DNA of 49,003 nucleotides. It comes from Bacteroidales bacterium. GTDB lineage: Bacteria > Bacteroidota > Bacteroidia > Bacteroidales > UBA932. Below are positions 42,051-49,003 of this stretch, piece after piece. Numbering within the stretch: the stretch's first letter is position 1; each line of letters starts with the position of its first letter. The notes beneath the pieces were generated by a model. The model saw only the letters and a list, made by a program, of their open reading frames with translations. It was not told the DNA's origin and searched no databases. The stretch is from assembly GCA_017614715.1 (NCBI GenBank), contig JAGABI010000051.1, forward strand, positions 1-49,003, read 5' to 3'. Both the position numbers and the translations under genes were made by a program.

Positions 42051-44846
42051 CTACAGCACCTTTTTAAGATATTGCCCGGTGTAGGAGTCGGGGCAGGCGG
42101 CGACTTGTTCCGGGGTGCCGGCGCAGACTATGATGCCGCCGGCAGCGCCGCCTTCCGGGCCCATGTCCACAAGGTAATCCACACTCTTGAGAACATCCAG
42201 GTTGTGTTCTATGATAACGACTGTATTTCCCTGGTCCACAATCTTCTGGAGCACCTCCATCAACCGCTTGATGTCGTCGAAATGCAGGCCGGTAGTAGGT
42301 TCGTCCAGCAGGTAAAGGGTCTTGCCGGTGCTCTTGCGGGAGAGTTCGTTCGCCAGCTTCACGCGCTGGCTCTCTCCGCCCGAGAGGGTGGTTGAGGGCT
42401 GCCCAAGTTTGACATAACCCAGCCCGACATCCTCCATCGCCTTCAAGCGGGGATATATGAACGGATGGGACTTGAAAAACTCGCTCGCCTGCGATACCGT
42501 CATCTCCAGCACGTCGTTTATGTTTTTCCCCTTGTAGCGGACAGCCAGTGTATCTGGCTTGTAGCGCTTGCCGCCGCACTCCTTGCAGGTGACGTGCGCC
42601 GGCGGCAGGAACCGCATCTCAATCTCCTGGACGCCAGCACCCTTGCACGATTCGCAGCGCCCGCCCACGGTATTGAAGGAGAAGCGCCCCGCCTTGAAGC
42701 CGCGGATCTTGGCATCGGGCGTGGAGCCGAACAACTCGCGTATGGCGGTAAAGACATTTATGTAGGTGGCCGGATTGCTGCGCGGGGTGCGACCGATGGG
42801 CTGCTGATCCACCTCTATCACCTTATCTATGTGCTCCAACCCCTCCAAAGAGTCGTACGGCAGCACCGGATACATTGAGCGGAAGAGTTTGTTGCTGAGT
42901 ATCGGCATCAAAGTCTCGCTCACCAGGGAACTCTTTCCGCTGCCGGAGACGCCGCTCACCCCAATCAGGCAGCCGAGCGGAAGAGACAGGGTTACATCCT
43001 TGAGGTTGTTGCCGCGCGCCCCCTTGAGCACCAGGAAGTTCCCGTTGCCGGGACGCCGCACTGCAGGCACCTCTATAGACTTGCGGCCCAGCAGATAATC
43101 CAGAGTGCTTGTCGGCGGAGCCGACGCTATATCGGCCGGAGAACCGTTGTAGAGCAGTTCGCCGCCCAAATCTCCCGCGCCTGGACCCAGGTCCACCAGC
43201 CAGTCGGCCTGCTCCATTATCTCCCGGTCATGCTCCACCACCATCACGCTGTTCCCCTCGTCGCGGAGCTTTTTCAGGGAATCGATAAGTTTATCATTAT
43301 CCCTCTGGTGCAGCCCGATGCTGGGCTCATCCAGGATATACAGTACATTGACCAGTTTGCTCCCGATCTGGGTCGCCAGGCGGATGCGCTGGCTCTCCCC
43401 GCCGGAGAGGGTCCCCGTGGGGCGGTCCAGCGAGAGATACCCCAGTCCCACCTCTTTCAGGAACCCTACCCTGTCGCCTATCTCCTTGAGCAGCGCCGAC
43501 GCAATCAGGTTCTGCCGCTCAGACAGCCGCTCCGGCAGGCCGTGTACCCAATCATACAGGGTATCTATATCCATCGCCGCCACCTGTGCTATATTCAAAC
43601 CGTCTATTGTGAAGCAGAGCGATTCGCTCTTGAGACGGGTTCCGCCGCACACGGGGCACACGGTCTCTTCAAGGAAGCGCTCCTTGCGAGCCAGCACCTC
43701 CTCACTGTCGCTTCCGGAATTCATCGTACGGGCGATAACTCCCTCAAAACTAACCATCTGCTGATCAGACCCCGCCCCTACCCTGAAAAGTTCTTCAGAG
43801 CCGTAAAGCAGCACCGTCATCGCCTCCTCCGGGATATCTTCTATGGGGACATTCAGCGAGAAGCCGTACTTCTTTGCAACAGCCTCCACCACCTCGAACA
43901 GTGAGTTCTTTCGATAGGGTCCGAGCGGCGCGATTCCCCCCGCCGCTATGGAGATATGTGGATCGGGGATGATCTTGCCAAAATCCATGCTGGCCACCTT
44001 GCCCAGACCGCCGCAGTGCGGACATGCCCCCTGCGGAGAGTTGAAAGAGAAGGTATGCGGAGCCGGAACGCTGAGCGACAGTCCAGTATCGGGGCAGACA
44101 AAGTTCTTGCTCAGAAAGCGTAAGGGGCCGCCTCCATACTCCATTATGGCGATGCTCCCCTTACCCTGATTCAAAGCCGTCAGCACCGAGGATGAAACCC
44201 TGTTGCGGCTCCCCTCGTCTGGGAGCAGTTTGTCCACTACCAGATATATGAAGTGCGTCTTGTAACGGTCCAGCGGCTCTATGCCGGCCAGATCGCAGAG
44301 TTCGCCATCCACCAGCACCTGGGTATAACCCTTCTTGATGAGGTGGTCAAAAAGGTCCTTGTAGTGCCCCTTGCGGCCCGACACCAGCGGTGCCATAAGC
44401 AATATCTTCTGCCCGGCGTACTGGCTCAGGATCATATCCACAATCATCGCGTCGGAATATCGCACCATCTCCTTGCCGGTTGCGGGCGAGAAGGCCTGCG
44501 ATGCGCGGGCATACAGCAGGCGGAAAAAATCGTATATCTCCGTCAACGTGCCGATGGTGGAGCGCGGGTTGCGCCCGGTGGTCTTCTGCTCTATGGCCAG
44601 GATGGGGCTCAGGCCGCGGATATCATCCACATCGGGCCGCTCCAGCATCCCCATGAACTGGCGGGCATAGGTGTTCAGGGTATCGACATACCGCCTCTGC
44701 CCCTCCGCATACACGGTATCAAACGCCAACGAACTCTTGCCGCTGCCGCTCACCCCCGTGACCACAACCAACGCATCCCGAGGTATCGACAGCGAGATGT
44801 TCTTGAGGTTATGCGATCGCGCACCAATTATTTCGATATGGTCCAT
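42051..44846 (-). CDS. uvrA: UvrABC excinuclease subunit A
   Basis: 931 residues, full length. UvrA scans DNA for bulky lesions and loads UvrB in nucleotide excision repair. It has two ABC ATPase modules: Walker [16 protein letters not shown] and [16 protein letters not shown], signatures [12 protein letters not shown] and [12 protein letters not shown], and Walker [11 protein letters not shown] and [10 protein letters not shown]. Zinc modules are CPHCGG/CPVCGG in the first half and CESCKGAG with CKECGG in the second. It starts 15 bases after the MBL hydrolase stop. Confidence 0.97.
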   Translation of the reverse strand: MDHIEIIGARSHNLKNISLSIPRDALVVVTGVSGSGKSSLAFDTVYAEGQRRYVDTLNTYARQFMGMLERPDVDDIRGLSPILAIEQKTTGRNPRSTIGTLTEIYDFFRLLYARASQAFSPATGKEMVRYSDAMIVDMILSQYAGQKILLMAPLVSGRKGHYKDLFDHLIKKGYTQVLVDGELCDLAGIEPLDRYKTHFIYLVVDKLLPDEGSRNRVSSSVLTALNQGKGSIAIMEYGGGPLRFLSKNFVCPDTGLSLSVPAPHTFSFNSPQGACPHCGGLGKVASMDFGKIIPDPHISIAAGGIAPLGPYRKNSLFEVVEAVAKKYGFSLNVPIEDIPEEAMTVLLYGSEELFRVGAGSDQQMVSFEGVIARTMNSGSDSEEVLARKERFLEETVCPVCGGTRLKSESLCFTIDGLNIAQVAAMDIDTLYDWVHGLPERLSERQNLIASALLKEIGDRVGFLKEVGLGYLSLDRPTGTLSGGESQRIRLATQIGSKLVNVLYILDEPSIGLHQRDNDKLIDSLKKLRDEGNSVMVVEHDREIMEQADWLVDLGPGAGDLGGELLYNGSPADIASAPPTSTLDYLLGRKSIEVPAVRRPGNGNFLVLKGARGNNLKDVTLSLPLGCLIGVSGVSGSGKSSLVSETLMPILSNKLFRSMYPVLPYDSLEGLEHIDKVIEVDQQPIGRTPRSNPATYINVFTAIRELFGSTPDAKIRGFKAGRFSFNTVGGRCESCKGAGVQEIEMRFLPPAHVTCKECGGKRYKPDTLAVRYKGKNINDVLEMTVSQASEFFKSHPFIYPRLKAMEDVGLGYVKLGQPSTTLSGGESQRVKLANELSRKSTGKTLYLLDEPTTGLHFDDIKRLMEVLQKIVDQGNTVVIIEHNLDVLKSVDYLVDMGPEGGAAGGIIVCAGTPEQVAACPDSYTGQYLKKVL

Positions 44847-44861
44847 TATGGAAAAAATACG

Positions 44862-45491
44862 CTATAAATAAGGGTTGTGGAGCAGCTCCTCCTCAAGGGT
44901 GGTGTCATGGCCGTGGCCCGGCAGAAGCCTTGTAGCGGGTGGCATCGGCAAAATACTGCGCTTAATGCTCTCAATCATCTGGTCGTGGTCGCCTCCGGGG
45001 TGGTCGGTACGCCCAACCGAACCGCAAAAGATGGTATCTCCGCAAAACATCAGCCCCTCTTCCGGCAGATAGAGACACACGCAACCCTGGGTATGGCCCG
45101 GAGTCTCAATCACTTCAAACTTGAGACCTTCCGGGAGGCGCTCTGTGCACCCCCTGATATCGAGAATCGGCCCGGTATATGGATCGTACGGGAGCCCGAC
45201 CATCCGGCTGAAACCTGCCGCCCCCTCAAAAACCGACTGGTCCTTGGGGTGCATATACACCGGCACCTGATAGTGCTGCACCGCGTCTTTCAGCCCGTAA
45301 ATATGGTCAAAATGGCCGTGTGTGAGCAGGATTGCCTCAACCTGAAGTCCTTCCTGCCCAATGAAACCCGCCAGGCGCTCCTGCTCGCGGGCGGTTATGG
45401 CACCCGGATCTATTATCACGCACTGCCGGTTATCGTTCCAAACTACGTACGTGCACTCCCTCAGCGGATTGAAGTAAAAAACCTTGTACAT
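44862..45491 (-). CDS. MBL-fold metallo-hydrolase (glyoxalase II-like)
   Basis: 209 residues with the metal-binding THGHFDH motif, [28 protein letters not shown] and [10 protein letters not shown]. These are typical of glyoxalase II-like thioester hydrolases and related Bacteroidales MBL proteins. The exact substrate is unknown. It is probably co-transcribed with uvrA. The -7 box TAATTTTG ends five bases before the ATG, so the transcript may be leaderless. Confidence 0.87.
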   Translation of the reverse strand: MYKVFYFNPLRECTYVVWNDNRQCVIIDPGAITAREQERLAGFIGQEGLQVEAILLTHGHFDHIYGLKDAVQHYQVPVYMHPKDQSVFEGAAGFSRMVGLPYDPYTGPILDIRGCTERLPEGLKFEVIETPGHTQGCVCLYLPEEGLMFCGDTIFCGSVGRTDHPGGDHDQMIESIKRSILPMPPATRLLPGHGHDTTLEEELLHNPYL

Positions 45492-45551
45492 ACCACAAAA
45501 TTACAAACTCTTTTGCTAAATTTGTATGGTAACCAAAAATCAGCGTGCATT

Positions 45552-46166
45552 ATGCATATCGCGATAGCAGGCAACATAGGCAGCGGCAAGACCACCCTAA
45601 CCCGCCTACTCTGCCAACACTTCAAATGGACTCCCCGTTTCGAGCCGGTTGACCACAACCCCTATCTCGCGGATTTTTACGAAGATATGGAGCGATGGGC
45701 GTTCAACTTGCAGATTTATTTCCTGAACAAGCGCTTCCGCGACATAGTCGAGATCAGCAAGAGCGACGATGTGATTGTGCAGGACCGCACCATTTACGAG
45801 GACGCAAATATCTTTGCCCCCAACCTGCACGATATGGGGCTTATGAGCAGCCGCGACTATGACAACTACCGCGAACTCTTTGACCTGATGATATCACTTG
45901 TGAAGGCCCCTGACCTGCTGATTTACCTGCGCAGCTCCATCCCCAACGTGGTGGGGAAAATCCAGAAGCGCGGCCGCGAATACGAGAGCAGCATCCGCAT
46001 CGACTACCTCAAAGGGCTGCACGACCGTTACGAGAAGTGGATTGAGAGCTACACAGACGGCAAACTGCTTATACTGGATGTGGACAAACTCAACTTTGAA
46101 GAGAGTCCAGCCGACTTCAGCACCGTCTGCGACCTTATAGAGGCTCAGTTGAACGGGCTCTTCTAA
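45552..46166 (+). CDS. Deoxynucleoside kinase
   Basis: 204 residues. It phosphorylates deoxynucleosides in the salvage pathway. It has the P-loop GNIGSGKTT (residues 7-15), IVQDRTIYEDANIF (DRS-like substrate motif) and LRSSIPNVVGKIQKRGREYE (LID arginines). This start is chosen because the P-loop is close to the N-terminus as in the family; the open frame upstream is the shadow of the MBL gene. A -7 box TAAATTTG lies upstream, within the divergent region shared with the MBL gene. Confidence 0.92.
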   Translation: MHIAIAGNIGSGKTTLTRLLCQHFKWTPRFEPVDHNPYLADFYEDMERWAFNLQIYFLNKRFRDIVEISKSDDVIVQDRTIYEDANIFAPNLHDMGLMSSRDYDNYRELFDLMISLVKAPDLLIYLRSSIPNVVGKIQKRGREYESSIRIDYLKGLHDRYEKWIESYTDGKLLILDVDKLNFEESPADFSTVCDLIEAQLNGLF

Positions 46167-46169
46167 TCT

Positions 46170-47651
46170 TTAGAACATAACACCTACAGCGAGAGTGGCA
46201 TAGAACCTGCCACCCCTGATGGTCAGCGGCATCAGATGACCGATGCTGAATTTAGCATAAGTGGACAGCAGGGTGTTCATGCGGAAAGAATACTCCAAAT
46301 CTGCGGCGGACTTGTAGAAAAACCGACCCAGATATTCCGCCTCATCTTCAAACATCTTTTTATATGCAGAGTTGCCCGATAAATCATAGCCGGGTTTTGA
46401 AGAATAGCTGTTCCCCAGGGTGACCCTGGCCAACAAAGTGCTCTCTTTAGTAACCTGGGTATTCATCCCCAGAAAGGCATAGGGCAGGACGGAAAAGCTG
46501 CTAAAATAGCCCTCCGGCTTGGCGACGCGTGTGGCAGAGACAGAAGATACATCCAGTCCGGCGCCCAGTTCAAAGTCATAACTATCTTCATCAACACCGG
46601 TATAGATGGTGTAGTCTGCATGCATATCCATAATGCCGCCACGTCCAATTGTACCCTTTGTCCCTTCCTGCCAACGGTAGCGATTGTAATCGAAATCAAA
46701 GTTGAGTTTGCGGCTGCGATCTGCGCCAAACAGGCCCTGCACGTTAGTACCAATCACATACTTATTCACCATACCAAGGGTGAAATCTATCTCGTTGATC
46801 CGGTTGTCTCCCGTATCGAACGAGAGAGCGAACAACCATTGCCTGTCTGCCTCCAGAAGGTTATACTGCAGGTCTACCCCAAAGCGGTTTGACATATAGT
46901 TTAAGCGTTCCAGTCCTATGTCACCGCCCACCCATCGGGAGCTGAAAACGCCCAGTCCTTCCATAAATGCCACCCTGACAGGACTCTCGGCATCGGATGT
47001 CAGAGTGGTTTTTGCCGGGCAGAAGCGATACCGCAGCACCATGCCCACCAGGTTCTCATCGTCTATGGTATAAGTGGCGCCGGGAGCAATCTCCATATCG
47101 AAAGAGCCGTAACGGCTCCTCGGATCTATGCTCTTGGCGGCGGTGCGGCCCTGTGTGCGGAGGGCCATACCCACCGAAAGCTGGCCGTCAAGCATCAGCG
47201 GAGCTGCGGCAGATACCTCCATGCCGGCCTCATTATGCCTCCAGGAGAATGACTCGGAGTTGTTCATCGCCACAAAGAAAGGCATATCCCAGGTCACTTC
47301 ATAGAGCGAAGTATTGTATTTGCACTTGTAAAGATGGTTGCGGTCCAAAGAGACCTTCGCGGCCACAGTGAACCCCTCGATGTCCATCAGCATGTCGCCG
47401 CCAAGGCTGAAGCCGGAAATTGTGCGCGCCCCCCACGAATCGGTAAAATTGCCGCTCTCAAGGTCGTAGCTGAGCCTCACGTCGCGCCACAGCCGCATCT
47501 CTTCCCGGGCAAGTCCGGCGGCATTTCCGCTATTGTACCAAAGGGCACGGCTCTGGTTCAGATTATACTCCGCGCGGTCTTCTATTTCTTGAGAGAATGC
47601 CTGCCCCAGCGCCATAACCACAAACAAGGCAGCCATGATGATTCTTTTCAT
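46170..47651 (-). CDS. Outer-membrane beta-barrel protein (DUF6850-like)
   Basis: 493 residues from MKRIIMAALFVVMALG, a signal peptide ending at AFSQ. The mature protein has the alternating amphipathic strands and closing FYATLAVGVMF (terminal Phe) of an outer-membrane barrel. The N-terminal NLNQSRALWYNSGNAAGLA resembles Bacteroidetes barrel families such as DUF6850; I hold the family name lightly. Its function is unknown. It lies three bases from the convergent kinase gene. Confidence 0.75.
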   Translation of the reverse strand: MKRIIMAALFVVMALGQAFSQEIEDRAEYNLNQSRALWYNSGNAAGLAREEMRLWRDVRLSYDLESGNFTDSWGARTISGFSLGGDMLMDIEGFTVAAKVSLDRNHLYKCKYNTSLYEVTWDMPFFVAMNNSESFSWRHNEAGMEVSAAAPLMLDGQLSVGMALRTQGRTAAKSIDPRSRYGSFDMEIAPGATYTIDDENLVGMVLRYRFCPAKTTLTSDAESPVRVAFMEGLGVFSSRWVGGDIGLERLNYMSNRFGVDLQYNLLEADRQWLFALSFDTGDNRINEIDFTLGMVNKYVIGTNVQGLFGADRSRKLNFDFDYNRYRWQEGTKGTIGRGGIMDMHADYTIYTGVDEDSYDFELGAGLDVSSVSATRVAKPEGYFSSFSVLPYAFLGMNTQVTKESTLLARVTLGNSYSSKPGYDLSGNSAYKKMFEDEAEYLGRFFYKSAADLEYSFRMNTLLSTYAKFSIGHLMPLTIRGGRFYATLAVGVMF

Positions 47652-47673
47652 CAATATTCTGTTTATTGTTGTG

Positions 47674-47705
47674 CTAAGTTATGCAAATTACGGCTTAAAA
47701 CAAAA
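47674..47705 (-). promoter_or_regulatory. Promoter of the outer-membrane protein gene
   Basis: Minus strand TTTTG and TAACTTAG are separated by 19 bp. The -33 element coincides with the T-rich tail of the ribosomal operon terminator, so the two signals are packed together. Confidence 0.6.
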
Positions 47706-47710
47706 CACAA

Positions 47711-47739
47711 CGCACGTCCGGAGCATCTCCGAACGTGCG
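47711..47739 (-). terminator. Terminator of the rpoA-rplQ operon
   Basis: On the minus strand CGCACGTTCGGAG and CTCCGGACGTGCG form a 13-bp stem (one G-U pair) with a three-base loop, followed by a T-rich tail. It lies 23 bases after the rplQ stop. Confidence 0.85.
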
Positions 47740-47761
47740 TCATGATTCTGTCTAAGACAGA

Positions 47762-48244
47762 TTATTCAGCCTTGGGAGCCTCCTCTGCGGGAGCCTCTGC
47801 CTTCTCTGCCTTGGGGGCAGATTTGCGGCTGCGGCGGGTAGCGGGCTTCTTGGCAGCCTTCTTCTCGGTAGCAGCAAGTGCAGCCTCGTTGAAGTCAACC
47901 AGCTCGATGATAGCCATGTCGGCTGCATCACCCTCGCGGAAACCGGTCTTCACGATGCGGGTGTATCCGCCCGGACGGTCGCCAATCTTCGGAGCCACTA
48001 CGCGGAACAACTCGCTGACAGCCTCTTTTTGTTTGAGATAGCTGAAAACAGTGCGGCGGGAGTGGGTCGAATCGTCTTTGGATTTGGTGATCAGCGGCTC
48101 GACATACATCCTCAGAGCCTTTGCCTTTGCCAAAGTGGTCTCGATCTGCTTGTGCATGATCAGAGAGCAAGCCATATTGGAAAGCATAGCTTTGCGGTGA
48201 CCGCTTTTGCGTCCCAGATGGTTAATTGACCTATTGTGTCTCAT
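47762..48244 (-). CDS. rplQ: 50S ribosomal protein L17
   Basis: 160 residues. The conserved L17 start [20 protein letters not shown] and [20 protein letters not shown] are followed by the usual [28 protein letters not shown]. The last about 35 residues form the Lys/Ala/Glu-rich tail typical of Bacteroidetes. It is last in the alpha operon, six bases after the rpoA stop. Confidence 0.97.
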   Translation of the reverse strand: MRHNRSINHLGRKSGHRKAMLSNMACSLIMHKQIETTLAKAKALRMYVEPLITKSKDDSTHSRRTVFSYLKQKEAVSELFRVVAPKIGDRPGGYTRIVKTGFREGDAADMAIIELVDFNEAALAATEKKAAKKPATRRSRKSAPKAEKAEAPAEEAPKAE

Positions 48245-48250
48245 ATTCTG

Positions 48251-49003
48251 TTATTCTTTTTTATCAATGTTGTACTTAGATACATCCATCCCAAAGTTGA
48301 GCTTGAGTTTCTGCTCTACAAGGAATACCACCTCGGTGAGTGATTTCTTGCCAAAGTTGCGCAGTTTCATCAGCTCCTCCTTCTTATGCGAAACCAGGTC
48401 GGCGATGGTCTCGATATCAACGGCCTTGAGGCAGTTGAGTGCACGGACGGATATCTCCAGATCCTGAAGCTTGGTCATAAGATGGTGGCGGGTGCGGAGC
48501 GACTCCTCGTCAAGATTCTTGCTCTCGGGGGCCACATTCTCTTCAAGGGTGATCTTGTCGTCGGAGAACAGCATGAAGTGATAGATAAGTATCTTAGCTG
48601 CCTCTTTGAGTGCATCCTTGGGAGAGATGGAACCGTCGGTGGTGATTTCAAGAATCAGGCACTCGTAGTCGGTCTTCTGCTCTACTCGGCAGTCTTCCCT
48701 GCGGTAGTTTACATTCTTGATGGGGGTGAATATCGAGTCTATTGCTATAGTATCAACCGGAGCTTTGTCGTCTTTGTTCTCGTCGGCAGGTACATAACCG
48801 CGACCCTTGCCCACTGTGAAGTCCATGACGATTTTCACGCTGGGCTCCATGGTGCAGATGTGCAGGTCGGGGTTGAGTACTGTGAACGAAGAGAGACTCT
48901 TCGCCAGGTCAGAAGCAGTGAATTCGGTCTTTCCACTAACAGTCACGGTAGCAGTTTCGCCCTCTTCTGTCTCAATCATTCTCTTCAGACGAATTTGCTT
49001 GAG
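48251..49003 (-). CDS. rpoA: RNA polymerase alpha subunit (partial)
   Basis: The frame stays open to the window edge, so the first about 80 residues are missing. The visible part includes the rest of the alpha N-terminal domain (GRGYVPADENK, AIDSIFTPIKNVNYR) and the whole alphaCTD (SVRALNCLKAVDIETIADLV, LRNFGKKSLTEVVFLVEQ). This is the gene order normal for the end of the ribosomal protein cluster. Confidence 0.97.
   Translation of the reverse strand, partial: LKQIRLKRMIETEEGETATVTVSGKTEFTASDLAKSLSSFTVLNPDLHICTMEPSVKIVMDFTVGKGRGYVPADENKDDKAPVDTIAIDSIFTPIKNVNYRREDCRVEQKTDYECLILEITTDGSISPKDALKEAAKILIYHFMLFSDDKITLEENVAPESKNLDEESLRTRHHLMTKLQDLEISVRALNCLKAVDIETIADLVSHKKEELMKLRNFGKKSLTEVVFLVEQKLKLNFGMDVSKYNIDKKE

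Noticed and set aside
44877..45551. Long N-terminal extension of the deoxynucleoside kinase frame
   Set aside because: It lies antisense to the MBL hydrolase gene. The kinase P-loop starts at residue 7 from 45552, the normal position.

Overview
The window looks like chromosomal DNA of a Bacteroidota bacterium, most likely order Bacteroidales (gut or animal-associated). The evidence is the promoter type (-7 box TAnnTTTG with a weak TTTG/TTG about 20 bp upstream), A-rich starts without clear Shine-Dalgarno sites, many signal-peptidase-II lipoproteins, fimbrillin-like, Big_2 and FISUMP (Fibrobacter paralogous) domains, a DUF4492-cydA-cydB operon, and rpoA-rplQ at the right edge. I cannot name the genus.

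Layout. 1-9.7 kb: small accessory and stress genes, mostly minus strand. These are crcB, a DUF4143-type ATPase, a PH-like membrane protein, a Phd/YoeB toxin-antitoxin pair, a DUF5131/double-GNAT/zinc-ribbon cluster, a flavodoxin-ogt-CDP-alcohol transferase-flavodoxin-phosphoesterase cluster, and a plus-strand proline iminopeptidase. Several share a nearly identical promoter-leader module. 9.7-18.1 kb: a 17-residue-repeat exported protein, small lipoproteins, two large exported proteins with six-hairpin-glycosidase-like features, an L-rhamnose mutarotase, a cupin, a lipid-kinase remnant and a fimbrial-type lipoprotein. 18.1-21 kb: cytochrome bd oxidase. 21.1-24 kb: MFS transporter, PfkB sugar kinase and exported esterase operon. 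24-28.6 kb: FISUMP, tandem-ABM and DUF4832 lipoprotein operon, and a divergent sialate O-acetylesterase.

28.6-33.3 kb is the most distinctive segment. It is an increasingly AT-rich island with a five-Big_2 lipoprotein behind a long leader hairpin, a small protein carrying a complete cytidine-deaminase-like zinc signature (CAE and CxxC), and a tightly coupled unknown partner. It ends in unexplained sequence and a truncated ATPase gene. I consider this the best candidate for an undescribed toxin/immunity or defence-like module, but the function is inference.

33.3-42 kb: an inhibitory-type serpin lipoprotein, an AlbA_2 (Schlafen-type) protein, a GH78 alpha-L-rhamnosidase, and a 1408-residue fimbrillin/Big_2/FISUMP mosaic lipoprotein preceded by a 42-residue small gene. 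42-49 kb: conserved housekeeping genes (uvrA, an MBL hydrolase, a deoxynucleoside kinase, an outer-membrane beta-barrel protein, rplQ, partial rpoA).

Carbohydrate foraging is a recurring theme: rhamnosidase plus rhamnose mutarotase, acetylesterase, sugar kinase with transporter. So are surface lipoproteins and small accessory modules with signs of decay or transfer (lipid-kinase remnant, truncated ATPase, short CDP-alcohol transferase).
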